Below are positions 1-18,693 of a stretch of 64,000 nucleotides of DNA, in pieces. This DNA comes from Escarpia spicata. Its lineage: Eukaryota; Annelida; Polychaeta; Sabellida; Siboglinidae. How positions within the stretch are numbered: position 1 is the first letter of the stretch; every line of letters starts with the position of its first letter. The notes beneath the pieces are model-generated. The model was given only the letters and a program-made list of their open reading frames with translations, ran no database searches and was not told the origin of the DNA. A program made the translations under genes and the position numbers. The stretch spans positions 43,838,190-43,902,189 of the forward strand of contig OZ023213.1 of the NCBI GenBank assembly GCA_963995525.1, read 5' to 3'.

Positions 1-4015
<4,015 letters not shown>

Positions 4016-5529
4016 TCACCATGTGAAAGACGTTATTTTTGAATGGTTATCGTGGAATACCTTACAAATTTCTGTAATGTAACCATACTGTTTGTTGTGC
4101 TGAATACATCACACCAGCCCGAAATCCACAAAAGCTGCCCTTTAAAAAGGACAAGACACTTCAGGTGGAATTTAGTTATCACAGAATTAATAATGTTTAT
4201 CAGCAATCTGTCAAAATCACACAGAAAGACAAAACTTGAGTTAGCATGTTGGCAAGTGAAATGGCACTACCACTTATGTAACTACGTGGCCAAAACCCAG
4301 TACTAAATTGAGTTTACGATATTTTAATCTGGCTGACTGCTTTCAAACAAACTTATCAATGAACGTGTCCAGACACTCACTTGGTTGAGTAACAAGACAC
4401 AAGACGTTATGACAGCTGTATATAAGGAGATCATTTATGACAGGCTCAGACAGTAAATCGCTGCAGCATTACTGTTCTATTCTCTCCATGTGTATCCACA
4501 AAAAACACCCATTTAGAGTCCAGACATATTGAGGAATTAACAATGTTAGTATATTACAGTTACCTCGCCTCATTTGACATAAAAATGAAGAAATTACAAA
4601 TCAGGTTTACAGTATAAACAATTCTATTGTTTAATGGGTTAATCATTTATTAAATTCCGGATAATGCTTTTTCATGGTCTGTGCCTTTAGCAGCAACATA
4701 TAGGCTCTGTATGAAAGCTGTGCAGTTTCCGTCAAAAAACATTTGCTGCATATATGGACCGTTTTCATAACAGTGCAGAAAAGGCGCTGAACTGGCAATA
4801 ACAATCATTCCTGCATATGTGTTTATGGCTTCCGCATAGAGTTCAGACGGACCCTAACTAGCGCCTGCTCCACTAAAACTGGAAAGGATCAAGGGCTCAA
4901 GGCTAGACCTCCTTTGTAGGTAGAATTACATACACTAATCACATGTGGCCAAGCCAGCAAAGCCAGCCATAAGGTATAAATGAAACTGCTTCTGTGCTGG
5001 TAGTTAAATGCTCAGATAAACATAATTCGATCCAATTTCGTATTAGGCACTTAGTGCCAATTGTCATTTCTGGTTTACCATTTGGTTAGAAAGAAATTAA
5101 CAAGTAATACTGCTGATATTAAATAATGATTAACAATTGAAGTTCTGGTCCATAGTTTAATAGGAAGCTTGCTGATTAGAATGTTGCGTCTCTTGGTTAC
5201 TTATTTACCTGCATGGGTATTTATTTATAGACCTTGCAATATATTTCAGAACCCAACTAATTTTAACATTGTGGATTGGGTATAAGAGAATGATGAATTA
5301 CGATGGTATTGGTAACAGGGAGGCAGGAAATAATACAGATTTTAAGCCAAAATTGGCATGTGCAAAAATTTAGAAACTTTATCAATTTAACCACTGAAAA
5401 ATAAACACCTAATTAAATGAGGTTGTTTCTGAGATGCATATAAGCCCAATTATATAACATGTACAGATGGAAATGTCACAATGTGCCTACTGTGAACCTG
5501 TACTGTTCACCCCCAAAACGATACCACTG

Positions 5530-5930
5530 AGGAACTTTGTCCCATATGGACTATCCCTACCAAGTTATAATGTAAATAATTCTGCTGTTTCCTACCAAGA
5601 CTTCACACAAACCTGTGAATAGTGCTACAAGGGAAAACATCAAAAGATGGTATGTTTGATGCAACCCCCAAATCCTTTAGAGCACGGACCACAGACTGTT
5701 CCTACCAAGTTTTACTGTCAATAAATCCACCGTTTCTTAACCCAACTTTGTACATGCCACTAGAGTGCAATAGGGGACAATGCCAAAAGTTGGTGGGCTT
5801 GATACAACCCTCACACATTGTAGAATAACCACAATCCATGGATTATCCCCGATTCCTTAGACAAGCCCTTAGATAGCAATAAGGTACAATGCATAAGGTA
5901 ATAGAGTTCTGACACAACCCCCCATCCTTT
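5530..5930. repeat. Diverged internal repeat, about 145-bp spacing
   Basis: Phrases such as TCCTACCAAG, ATGCCAAAAG or CATCAAAAG, and TTGATGCAACCC or TTGATACAACCC recur in the same order two to three times. This suggests an old, degenerate tandem repeat or the core of a decayed element in SERCA intron 4. Confidence 0.45.
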
Positions 5931-6880
5931 GCAATATAGACATTGGGTGTAGGCAGTCAGCTAGCTAGCTACAGCAGTATCTCTGGCAAACACTTTATTT
6001 GGTAACTAGCAGCCAGGGCCTGAACCATAGTGCCAAGAAGACTGAGGACTTGACAGCTGCCTCTGCCTGGCTCACTCAGACCCTCCTTCCCCTGACCAGG
6101 TGCTAAATGGAACCCTCTCTCCTTGATACTCTCACGACTTGTTAACATCAAGGCAATCCGACAGTGTTGTAGGTATTCCGTCGAATACCGCACTGACATC
6201 AGCACTTCCCGGGTGCATCTATGAGGGTGCCCGTGTGAAGTAATTCTAGGAAGATTAGTGTCTGATCCGTGTAAAGTCATCCAACCCTGCTGTGACCCAA
6301 CCCTGTGCATAGGGACTTACTGAATATGACAAATACTGCATATTATGTGTTCAGAACCTGCCCAGAAATTAAACAAAATATAACTAGCAATGAGTGCTAT
6401 TATAGTTTAAATGGTAATTGGGAAAAAGTAACAGGAAAAAAGTAACAGATAAACTAACACATTTTGCTAAGAAATAAAGGAATAGGAAATATAACAAGAA
6501 AAATAACACAATTTGAAAAAAGTAAACTAACACTTTTTTTAAGGAAAATATTTACAGAATTCCACATCTTAAACAAATTTCATGCCTTTTCTCTCAGCAC
6601 TTTTAAAGTGTTTTGTAAGATCACAACACATTTTCAAAAATTTCCTTCTGATCTATGCCATTCTTTCTTAGTTCTTGACAGTGTTCTGCTCAAGTTCAGT
6701 GACATTTATTGATATAAGTTTTTATAATTTTGATCAATGAATGCATGCATATTATTTCTATTACTTTCAAAATGCAATATTTTGTAACACAAAAGTATTT
6801 TCATAATGTAGGAATTATAATCTAAATATAAGGTAATTTTTTACTGTTACTTTCGTTCCTACAAACAAGAGTTTTATCTC

Positions 6881-6968
6881 GAGGCCGTTGTTACACTTGA
6901 TCACCAGGTGAGGCCGTTGTCATGCTTGGTCACCAGGTGAGGCTGTTGTCACGCTTGGTCACCGGGTG
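6881..6968. repeat. 29-bp tandem repeat, about 3 copies
   Basis: Three adjacent copies of a GC-rich unit of the form GAGGCCGTTGT...TTGGTCACCAGGT, with a few substitutions between copies. It lies within SERCA intron 4 in otherwise AT-rich sequence. Confidence 0.8.
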
Positions 6969-9384
6969 ATATGTGTCAGTGTCAACCCACTCAAATGTCA
7001 CATCTTGGCGGATTGATAAAAAGTAACAACCTGGCAGGTTAATAAAAAATAACAGACAATCAGAGCTGGGCTAGAATACTTCTGTCAGCCTGTAAGCAAG
7101 ATGCAGATGTTTCACAGCTCTATTTGGCCAGGTGAATTCTTTTTCAGTGACAAGCATGTAGTATATCAAGTTCATGGTCTCGTGCCAGTTGCCAGTTGAA
7201 GCCATGAGAAAATTCTTGAAACAACACTACGTACAGACATGATCAAAATAGGATGTTGTTTTGTTTAAAAAAAATGGAACATCTCTGAAGGTACCGGATA
7301 TTTGTAATAATTTTGTTTAATTTCCGCAATGAAGCTACTGATAAAATCCCAGCGATAAGTGATGAAAGGACTGGTTAAAAAGTTTTTTCTTTTTACGATG
7401 TCACAATAATGGACAAAGCGGTCAACACATGTATGAGTATCGGCATGGCAACAGGGAAATGGCCTATTTCTTGCACACAGGCAAAAAACATCATTAATTT
7501 GTTCTCTAATGACACCAAATACACAGCCAGGCAGTATTATTTGCAGTCAGACTTGATGTAATGAAGATGATAGCAACAGCTGACATACATCATTACCAGG
7601 CCAAGTGAATGTTTTCTAGCTGTTTAGGACTAACATGAGACATGTGCATGATATTAACAAATATCTTAATTGACAGCATCCAATATTCCTGCAAATCACA
7701 ATAGCTTTCTATGGTAACAAACTGGCTTTTTAAAATATTTACTCTGGGTAGATTTTTATCTCAAGGCTTCTAGACAAAATTACACATCTCGGTGCTGATA
7801 ATTTTTGCATACAAGCTTCAAGGATAAACCTCAGACAAATCAATGACATCTATAGATGTAAACGTCTGCACAATATGAGAGGGTTGACATGCCAACAGTG
7901 TGGACAAACAGCTTCACCTGTGCGAGAAGTATGCACAGATCATTTCTCGGTGACTGACTATATTCTACAGAGCACACAAAGGTCAGGGCACACATCTGTG
8001 GGTGTTCTGCTGTTGCCAGTCGCACTTAAGCCACAATTAATTAGTTGCGCTCAGGTGTGGGCAATTTTGAAATCGGCTGAAGTGTTAGATGGTCACATTA
8101 CCAGATCACCACCATCAAAGAAACATGCGCCATGTCCAGAGATTTAGTGTAAAATAATCTTTCATTAATGCTATACGTATAATGGTTCTTTATTCTGGTC
8201 AATGTTGGTTTATTCTAACAGAGGTTTCCCTATGAATGCTGCAGTTCGTGCATTCCAAGTGTGTGACTTATACCCGTATTGTATGAAGGAGTATGAAGGA
8301 GAAGACTCAGGCTGAGATAGGAGGATTGTCGGAAGAGATTCTGCAGGATTGGGAGGGGAGTGTAACGTGAAAGCGAGATAAAACATCGAGGGGAAGGGGG
8401 ATGGTGCAGGATATAGCTGGGTGGGAGATGACAGGGATCAGTGTTGAAGAAGGGAAATGAAAAACAAGGATCGGTACAGAGGCCAGCCTCACCGCGAACT
8501 ATAGGAATAAAAAGAACATTTATATGTGCTTGTTGGGTCGAACTTGCCCTATGACCAATTTGTCTGCAACTTCAAATGAATGCAAAGCAAACTAAAATTT
8601 TGATTTTTTTAATCAGAGTAACATACATCAGTTTATTATTGTCATTGTACAAACAACTCCAATCATGCATACATCTTTTCATCCGTTTCAGTGCAGAACA
8701 CAGCCTGGGTACTTCTAAAACCATGATCATCCGCACTGCCAGAAGTCTGCTAGCCGTTATCTATCGTTCATGAATCCAAGCATGTGAAAACAAATCACTG
8801 CACTGCATCGTAACACTTACTAAGTAACTAACTTCATGTTTGGTATCTTACTGGTCATATCTGGTCGTGCTGAGTTTGTAAAGGAGATGTACATATTTGG
8901 TGATCTCTCACTATAGGAATAACCTCTTAACTGGAAATTTGAAATTCCATTTCTACAATGCACCATTTGACAATAAATCGCTCTGGATGGACGTAAGGTA
9001 CATTGGTTACTAAGCACATTGGCTAAGTCCAGGTGGCCGCTCATTAAAATTATATGGACTTCTGACGTCTGGAATAAGCTCTTAAATGGAACATCTGAAA
9101 ACCCCATTCTATCACGAAATGTTTAACAATAAATCACTTCAGATGGATTACAAAGAATATCAAGGCAAATTAGGTAAGTTCCAATATGCTCCAGATTTCC
9201 TCCAGATTTCATACAATGTGTCCCTTCCAGTTGTTCACCTGTCTTCATCACTGCAGTTGGCGTTTATTTATGATTTAGGATGAGGAATGCTACTGCCTGC
9301 AATGCACAGGGTCATAATTAAGAGCAGTTGGGAGGGATAAGTGTCAGAGTTGGTTAGAAAAAATTAGGGATGGCTGGTTCTTAC

Positions 9385-9534
9385 CTCAGCGACATAAACC
9401 GTCCGCTTTACTTTTAGTAGCGGCGTAACATACACCTGCTCCCCGTGGCAAACCTTATAGTACCACTCATAGTTCCCACTCTTTTTGTAACATAATCCAT
9501 AACTTTCTATAACCTTTTCCACGATCGATGTGCA
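9385..9534 (-). other. Exon-like open segment in SERCA intron 4
   Basis: A 150-nt minus-strand stretch bounded by an acceptor-like ...ATTGCCTGTAG and a strong donor GAG/GTAAGA. It is open for exactly 50 codons in phase 0-0, and the TAG of the acceptor is itself an in-frame stop just before it. The translation looks protein-like (it contains ESYGLCYKKSGNYEWYYKVC and HGEQVYVTPLLKVKR), but I do not recognise the family. SERCA intron 4 is also phase 0, so it could be a cassette exon. However, it would put 50 residues between M2 and the actuator domain, where no SERCA I know has an insert. An exon of a nested gene, a decayed gene fragment or chance are the alternatives. Confidence 0.35.
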
Positions 9535-11130
9535 CTACAGGCAATGTGTCTGGTGTGATGGGTAATGCATCTCGTTTATAAAAAAAAAAAACTAATCAAA
9601 TTCTTCCGTATTATATCTATGTGCAAGTTTATGAGGTTTATGATTCATTTCGTTCCATATTTGTGCATGTTTTAGGGCTGAGAAGTGGCTGGTAAACTGC
9701 AGGAGGGATGGTCTGAATAGGAAAGATGCAACATACCTACAAAAAACTGGGTGTTATGCTCCAACCATTTTGAGAACAGCCAATTTATGAATGCTAAAAC
9801 AACCGTCGTTTCAAACAGGGTGGTGACAGACAGAATAGGAAGACTCTGAAATTCAAGCATGCTTAACAAGTCAGTCAAAAATATACTGAAAATGATCAAA
9901 CAATTGGTTTTGTACCACGGAGTCTGATCCATGATATCTCCACGTTCATTTCAAATACAGAAAGAAATGGATGTGGGCATTTTTCTAATGCATAGGTGAT
10001 GAGCAGTGAATTGAGTGGCCGAAGTGTGGATGACAGCTGAAGGGATGATGTTACAAAGCTGTTGATGTTAGGTAAGAGGGCTTGGAGCAACGGCTGTTCA
10101 TATCCACAATCAATGGTGACCACTTCAAGGGGGCACCAGCTGGACTTGCAGCGAATCTGATCACCATTGCAAGGCCCTAGAGATTCAATGCCCACACAGA
10201 ATATGGAATCACACTAATACAGCAAGTCTCTACCATTGGTCATCTTATGTAACACACACATGTGGTTTCATTGCTTATTAGACATGCATGCAATATGCTC
10301 TGCAGTTTGGACTTCATAATCACATGTGTGTGATTACGCCAGAACTAATTTTATTGACAATATGAAGCTGTCTTCGCTTGCCAAGTGACCTTTTGAAAAG
10401 GTAGCAGCCAACCAACTGACCGTGAAAAGAGTTTATTATTAAGTTTCGATACCCCAAAATTTACACACTTTCGCGACAACCCTTTGACATTCCCAACTGC
10501 CTCTGAGGATTTGGGTACAAAAGAAGTTTATTTATTAAGTTTCGAGATGCTCAAACTTACGAAGGTTCACGTCATCTGATTGACAAAACCGAATCACAGT
10601 CAACTGCAGCGATACAGATTAAAGCTCCTCAAACTCCAAAGACAAGACATGATGGATGCAGAAACAGTTGGAACAACCGAGAGATAATCGATGGAGAATT
10701 ATTCGATATGGTCATCCCAGCAGATAATTGCGTTGAGATCCATGACAATATTGAGTAAATCTTCCAAAGAAATCAATAAAACAGAGATATTGCATCAAGA
10801 CGGTAGGGCAGTTGATCCATGCGGATAATCCCTCTTAGCTGCTCTATTTCCAACAATCCTTTCTTTAGGTAACCATTTAATATAAACATTTCTATAATTT
10901 CATTCACCGCAACAGTACCATTTCCAGACAAAAGTCAACCCGTTCGAAACTGAATTCCCATCTTCACAGGTGGCTTGCAAAGTTTACATAAGGCATTTTA
11001 CTGGGAATCTTGTTTTGGGCAGCTACAGGATTTACACAAGCCACATGAGGTTTGCTTGCATAACAATGTTAGCTGTAGCAGAACACTAATTCATTCCATT
11101 TACAGTTTTATCTTCAACATTTCCAGTTAT

Positions 11131-11453
11131 CTACAAGCTAAAGTGGTCCAGCTCTTGAATTCGACCAGAGCCTAATGACTGCAATAAATAGCCCTCTGAT
11201 TCATTCATAGCTAAGCTGGAATCCAAATCTAATTCTGATTGCTGGTGGGTATTTGGGAGACTAACAGCTGTGGATAATCTCTGTAGACAGTGCACAAGAG
11301 ATCGGCCAATCTGGCAGGCATCACTCCATTGTAAGATACCTTTCTTGCACCAAAGTGAGGCAAGTAGAGTTGGTCTGAGCATGTATTCGGTTGGCACAAA
11401 TGGGGAAAGATCAGTTTTTTCACTTCAGTGAAATCTGAACTTCTGCTGTGCAC
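11131..11453 (-). pseudogene. Possible coding remnant, minus strand
   Basis: Two overlapping minus-strand frames each look protein-like. One reads TEVKKLIFPHLCQPNTCSDQ and continues to DLLCTVYRDYPQLLVSQIP before a stop. The other, one frame over, continues with SELDLDSSLAMNESEGYLLQ. A sub-segment (about 11,340-11,445) is bounded by CAG and by AAG/GTATCT, like an exon. The pattern resembles a gene fragment with a frameshift, or an exon whose donor is at 11,340 with the rest being chance. I do not recognise a family. Other protein-like but broken minus-strand pieces lie at about 10,680-10,900 and 9,900-10,195, in the same orientation. Confidence 0.25.
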
Positions 11454-13063
11454 AGGTTTACATTTCTAGGTGAAGGTGTTCACTGCACATGCACGTGTCT
11501 GTGATGGAATGATCTATATCCTCAGATATAAAAACTGAATCTGGCTCATTTTGGTAATAAATGCCAATTTGTTTCCCAAAAAATAGTTGGATTTGACATA
11601 AATGCTACTGCAGGTCGGCAAGAAGAAAACAATCAAAGTGTAGTGGTTTTTTATTAAAACCATATCATAACTTTGCACACAGGGTGGAATTTCCATTTAG
11701 TATGATGTGTTATCCATACAAATTTAGAAAACTGGACAGTATTGTGTGATCAGTGATTGCATATATATTAAAAATCATGACTTGGGTTCTACAAAATGGA
11801 AAGTTATGTACAGTTTGCTTTCAACAAAATTGTTGCTTAAACAAATTATAAACAATGCCAATTTCTGCCTTAGAAACACGTTATTAATTTGGGAATCGAC
11901 TGCCTGTAGATTGGGGGTAGCATGGCCAACCCCCAGTCGTTGTTTCTGCATTATCATCAAGACCATATATCCCTTCAAAACCAGATCTATCAAAGTGACA
12001 TGAAGCCAAATGAACACAGCAAATATGCAGGTCAAAGACGCATGCCAGTAGCTATCCATAGCCTAGACCACAGTATGATGTCATTACAGTTCAGGCCTGC
12101 GACTTAACCAGGCTCATCACTGATCTTAATAGCAGCTCCTTCCAAGAAGTCAAGGCAGATAAAGGTGCCAACGATTGCTGAAGATGTACAACCCTGGCTG
12201 CTATCAGCTACCGACTGCAGAAAGTGTTATTTATATCCTACGCCACTTGTCAATTCAAATAATACCATTTCATCAAGCAGCCATATTATATTAGCCAGTT
12301 TTGGCAATGCAATATCATAAGTTACTGCACACAATTTGGGTAAACCAGAAGCCATTTTGGCCAAGCAATAGGGTAATATAGATCTTGTTGTGTGGGTAGA
12401 CTTTATATAAAATATGATGAAGCAATTTCACTCCACACAAATGAAAACCAAAATGATAACTCTTGATCTTAGCAACAATAATTCTGTTTCATTTTAATGA
12501 CTTGGTTCTTCAGATTTATTTTTAAACCATAGTTAATCAATGACAGTCTTTGTTTGTTGACAAAGTGATAAAAATTGTATTATTAATAATAACAAAACTT
12601 CTACAGTGCCTAAATGCTCAGGAAACTATGTTGTGAGGCACACCAAACCAGAACTGTTAGACATGATATCATGTACTTGCTGTAACAACCTGAAAAAGTC
12701 ATCATTTGAGCATGGGTCCATTTACAATTTAGGGTAGAATAAAAAAAAATATGTCTTAGGTTTTTTTAATGAAGGTAGCTATATTTTGAGATGATCCTAA
12801 GTTGATGAGGAGTTCATTCCAGACAGATTTTTTTTAACAGATTATGAATTATATAACAACAGTTATGGCCTCGGTAATAAGTCACCATAGTCATGTGACC
12901 AAATAGAGGATTTGAATATAAAAATTAATGTGTTTGGAAAACAGACTTCAAAGTACATGGATTATGTTACAGAAAAATCAACACACATGGAACAAGATCA
13001 TGAACAACAGAAATATTTTAAAATCTAATATTTAAAAAGTTTTAAAAATAACTTGACATGCTA

Positions 13064-13336
<273 letters not shown>

Positions 13337-16300
13337 CTACGTGAACAAATGGCTAACAAGCAGATGAGGTGTAATTTAATGTGACACACAGCCAGATGAA
13401 AGAGACAGAAGATTGCTAAGTGCACGAGAGTAAATCGACATCAAAAGACGAACACTGTACAAATAGACAGCTGGTTGAAAAGCTGCTGGGAAGCATAGAA
13501 AGGTGCACTTTCACAAATGATGTTTACTTGGAGCAGCAGATAAAAACAACCGGCACAGACACACAACACAAACGAGCACAAAATTACAGAAAACCGTTTT
13601 CCACTTTTCCACTTATTTTACTATTAGTGTCAGGTAAATCTCATTCCTTCAAAGTGAGAAAAAAGCCTGGGGAAGTACCACAGCTCAGCTGGATGCCCAC
13701 AAGGAAGATATGCCTGCAAGGAATGTGGCTTACATCAGGTGTTCTATAATCACATAATCAGGCACCTTTGGTGGTAAGTTTATTTATATCCACCACAGCG
13801 ATTTTCATCAAAAGTTGATTTTGCCACAATTTTTTCCATTTACACTCAGCTTGCCTCTATACAAAAATAACATGTTCTCATTTTCACAATGTCTAGGCTA
13901 CAATGACTTATAAGCACATGTATGTGTTTGTTCAAAAAATAAATTGTACTGTTTGTTGTAAGTACTATTCTACTGCGGTGAAACAAAATATGCAATTTCA
14001 CACAGCCACAGACAGCCAGGCAGGCAGGCAGCCAGGCAGGCATATTATATTGCTTAAACTGCCATGGTAAAGGTAGAAATAGTTAATCCAAAGAAATCTG
14101 TAACATACATAAAATAAAACACACAATTTGTTTCTTGCATGGCAAGACATCTTGAACCCCGGATCTTTACCTTAACACATGCTTTCTGTAACAAAGTCTG
14201 ACTCTTGAGAAGATCGATTTCCCAACAGCGAGTGTGATCGAGTGCTTCATGACTGAACAACCAGGCTTGCAATAAAAAACTCGCCTCGATATACCTAACT
14301 CATAGGTAACTAATTCAAGCGAGCAATTTGTTAGTTCCTGTGTTCGAAATTAAGGCCTTTGAATTGGCGGCTGCCAATTCAAAATCCGTCCTGTCGATTC
14401 AATTCGCCAAAATGTTCAGTTATCGGCCCGACACTGCCGGTTCACAAACGCCATCAGTTTATCTTGGCGGACATGGCTAGGTTGCATCTGATGCATAGTT
14501 TGTTAGAATTCTTAGACCCGACTCAGTTATAGGGGACGGTAAACGTAACTTCAATAAAAATTCAATAATAGTTTGTCAAAACTGAACTCTTATCACGCAA
14601 ATGATTGCATTCAATAGCAAAGCCAACGAACGCCAAGTCTAAACATCAGTAGCATCGCCACCAGCAGTGCAGTTTTGCAAGAGTCAGACTGGATGCCATA
14701 TTTCAGTTTTGCCACATCCTTTGAACAAAATTTTATGGTATTTGGAAGTTTTCTCAGTTGTAGGTCAGTGTTAGACATGCTGTTTGTTCTTTATCTACAA
14801 ATAAATACGGCCTGGTGACAAAAGTATATTTCGTAACGGAAATGGCCAAGTAGTTTGGTGGTGTCACCTAGCAAATAAACCGGGAAACACCCAAAACGAA
14901 GTGGCAAATGTACTGTATATATGCATCCGAGTGCAACACTAATACAGTTTACTTGCACTTTATATTTTATTATTATAGTGTGCTTACATACATGTTTGTA
15001 CATTTTTCAAGGCCTAATTTTAATTATTTATTTATGCCTATATATATATATATATATATACACTGTATATATAATGCGAAGTTATATTATTATGTTTGTG
15101 TAACTTAGCTCTATTATGTTAGTGTACATATAATTAATGTTAAAATTATTAGTTTAATAATATCTTACGTACTTACATGTAAAATTCAAATGATAGACAG
15201 TCACGTGTGTGATTAAAGAATGTAGAAAAATGGAAATGCGTTGATGTGATTTGTAAATTAGTCGGGCCAGGTCAAATTCAGCAGGGTCAGTTAAAAAAAA
15301 AATCTGGGCCAGTTAATTTTTTTTAAATTTCAGACACTTCTGTTTTACTTATCTGGTGTCGCCACAGTCTGGTGTCTAGCGTCCATTTTGCAAAGGTCAA
15401 CAACTACACATTGTTGCCTCCATCCACCATAGGGCAAATCATTTAAAACAATTTATGGATTTCAACACCAATTTATAGGACCAAAAGATATTTTCTTTTG
15501 AAAATTGTGTATGATTATCCATCAGTGGGAGCCAAATATAGTTCAAGTCGGGAGCAGGTGATTCTAGCAAATTAGCACGCAAGCGATGAATTGTTCCCTC
15601 GCTGACTGATAAGCGTAACTGATAGTGAGAGAGTGACAGTTTGCTTGAAATATGAGGCACTATTGATGGCTGAACTATACGTACCAAGTTGCTTCATTTG
15701 TCCTACGAGACAGCTGGATGTGATGGATGATACAAGAATCGCACCAGGACCAAATGACACACGCAGATGCACGCACACGTGACAATGTTTACAGTTCAAA
15801 CGCAAGCACAAGCCAATCGGATTTATTCTACCTTCATGTACAGAATATAATTAGTGAAGCCCCACTGATTTCCCCCTCATACCAACATTCAAAAATAAAG
15901 TGAATATATAGTAAAACATGCAATGCAAACACGCACAGGCAATCATTTGTGAAGTGCCATAAATGTAACATTCAAATTCACCATAAGCACAACTTGTCAT
16001 TCAACCAGGACATGTCGTAACACAAACACCATGCACCATTAAACAAGAGCAAGCAGTTGTTTGCAGTCACAGATCACACGCTACACTGGCAAAACATCTG
16101 CTGGAAAAACAATTCTGATTTGCGAAACGGATTTACACTCGGCAGTTCTGATGAATCTGCTTACTGGACCTGGGCAGATCATTGAGCCATGTGGGAGATT
16201 GACATATTTATAGGGGAGTCACTCCTTACTCTGATCTATCAGCATGCGTTTCATGAAGGGTTTACCCATCAGATCTGCTAGCTTCTTTTTGTAGCTCTAT

Positions 16301-17596
16301 GTAAATAAATGACACGGTCTAGGCTATAAATGACACAACTTATGTTAGTCTATGCATGCCAGTGTATTCCCATGCACAAATCAATGAACAAATATCACAG
16401 TAACGTGCGTTTGAATTTCAAAGACGTGATTACTTCACTTATATATATATATGTATGCTGTCTATGAGGTAGAACAACAGCATGTTGAGTTGTATTATTC
16501 TGCAGACTATTTCAGGTTGCAAGTATAACTTTTCTGTCTGACATCAAACAGGAATTTAACAGATATATGCATTATAAATATGCCACATACTACTGAAGTT
16601 ATGAATGGAAAGTATAACTATAAGTAGCTATAGTTGTATAACTGTCATGATGGCATGTACACCAGTGATATTCCAGGTCTTAGTGCAGTTTTCCATGGAT
16701 CAATTGCCATGTATTATAACTGTACTCTTATGTTCATGGATGATAAATAAAGGTATATATATATCTCTTAATCAGAAATAATACATAAATGCTGCAGAAA
16801 AGAGTATTTTCCTCTCCCAGATATCTATCAACAACTCCACTCTACCCCTAGCCAAACACAGCATTCAGCGAATTCATATTTGCACAAGGGCCGAGATACT
16901 GATAGTAACTTTTTACTACAATACTCCACAAAAACTTAACTAAATATGTTATGATAAAACATGGGATAATGCACCAAGGTGTCCACACTACACCACCCAG
17001 GGAGACCATGACGGCCTCTGGTGAACCTGTAATAGACATTTCATGGCTGACTGGCTGCATCAAGCAAGAGCACTGAGTGAGTGTTTGACCCACCAGGCAG
17101 CCCTGCATCAGCCTGCCTACTGGCTACCATATTTAGAAATGTATCACTGGTTGCCAAGGCACTTCCCAAGAAATGCTGCAGCAGCCAGGGAGAAGGAACC
17201 AGGTGTTATTTTTGGCTGGATATCAAGTGGTGCTTGCGTGGTAGACAGAGACGGCTATCAGTACCAGCCTGACAGTGTTAGCTAGGATCGTCCTACCTAC
17301 TTGTAATGCCAGCCTGCCGGTACCACTACCTAGCATCGGCATTCCATTACATAAAAATTTGTGGATCCTTGGAAAATTCTCAGTACACTTAACATATCTC
17401 ATTGTAATCACATGCGCTATCTGGGATTTAACATCTATCGTTCGGTGAAGGTTTCAGAAGATGCACAGTGATGGTGCGTGTACCTAGCAAGATGTATGAC
17501 GGCACTAGAACTGATTACCACGGGACACTACAATGAACATCTAATCTCTGATGATATACATAAGTGGATTCGGATTTTGCCAGTTGTACGTACCAC

Positions 17597-18693
17597 TTAA
17601 CCCTCTCGTGGTCAGAACGCCCGAATCAACCCGACTCCCACTCACGGCCAGAACGCCTGAATACGCCCGAATACAGGGGCACATTTAAACTGGTACCGCG
17701 AAACAGTGTCATCCAATAACAATTTATTTCGGCAGTTAGCATATAATAATATTGAAGTTTCACTGGGAAGCGTCAAAAGTGAGAAATGATGGCGATTTCC
17801 GTGACTAAATAGCGCCAACCACCACGCGGTTTTGTAGTCGAACGCAGCGACACACAATTTACGGTCCCTCTTTTAAGCCATGCAGTGAATATTTTAATGG
17901 TGATTTTCAGCCAATGAGATTAAAGTTTAACATTTGCTGCGGGCATAAACATGGAAGCACCCGGGAATTATTCCAAAACACGCGTCCGCAGGCGATTTGA
18001 GTGGTCTATTTTGTTGTAAAGAAGTATTAATGCGCCGCGCAACGAAGCGGGTGATGTTTTTTTAGCTTTGTTGTAATTCTCGACATTGTCATTATGTCGA
18101 ACTCCAGTAATTCGGACTTTGATGGGATTTTCGAATCGAGTTTATAACGAACGCTGCCATCGAAGGGGAAAGGTTTGCACTATGATTACGCATTTTAAAT
18201 ATAACACCAGCTTAATAGTTCAAACGGGATGACGGCTATGATCACAAAGAACGTCATCTTGTATAAAATCTTGAAAACACATGCACTCTGAAAAACTGAA
18301 ATTATTTCAGTTTTATTTACCATAGACATTTAATTAGTTTTCCATTCTGTAGCAGAGTAATTTATGAACATTTCATGTAACCGCTAATTATTAATGAAAA
18401 ATATTTAAAAAAATGAATTGTTGAAAATCATTTAAGTATTTTATTTTTGTCAAACTTTAGCAATTCATATTTGGGTAATAAATTGACATATGTCACATAC
18501 TTGGCTAGTTACACCAGGAATTAGTTCTTCAGATCTAGTGAACATTTTATTTGAATTGGATCAAAAATTATTTATTTATTTGCATTCATGCAACCCGAGT
18601 ATATCACATGATTCACTCACAGCACATTCTCTCGATTTAATAGGATTCAATAACAGGCACATATTTGCATTAATCTGGCCTTGAGAGGGTTAA
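17597..18693. mobile_element. Non-autonomous piggyBac-type element with TTAA flanks
   Basis: An element of 1,089 bp (17,601-18,689) flanked on both sides by TTAA, the target always used by the piggyBac superfamily. The termini are inverted: the left begins CCCTCTCGTGGTCAGA and the right, read inward, begins CCCTCTCAAGGCCAGA. Just inside the left end the motif GGYCAGAACGCCYGAAT occurs twice, as in the internal repeats of piggyBac ends. At 18,094-18,147 on the plus strand there is a short ORF, MSNSSNSDFDGIFESSL, followed by a stop. Its Ser/Asp-rich composition resembles the extreme N-terminus of piggyBac transposases, so this is probably an internal-deletion derivative. It lies in SERCA intron 3 and cannot code for a working transposase. 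Confidence 0.85.

Noticed and set aside
5969..6310. 113-codon minus-strand ORF in SERCA intron 4
   Set aside because: No family resemblance and no splice context; too little to call a gene.
7840..8147. Overlapping ORFs on both strands near 7.9 kb
   Set aside because: Overlapping frames on both strands with no splice signals or family match; most likely chance.
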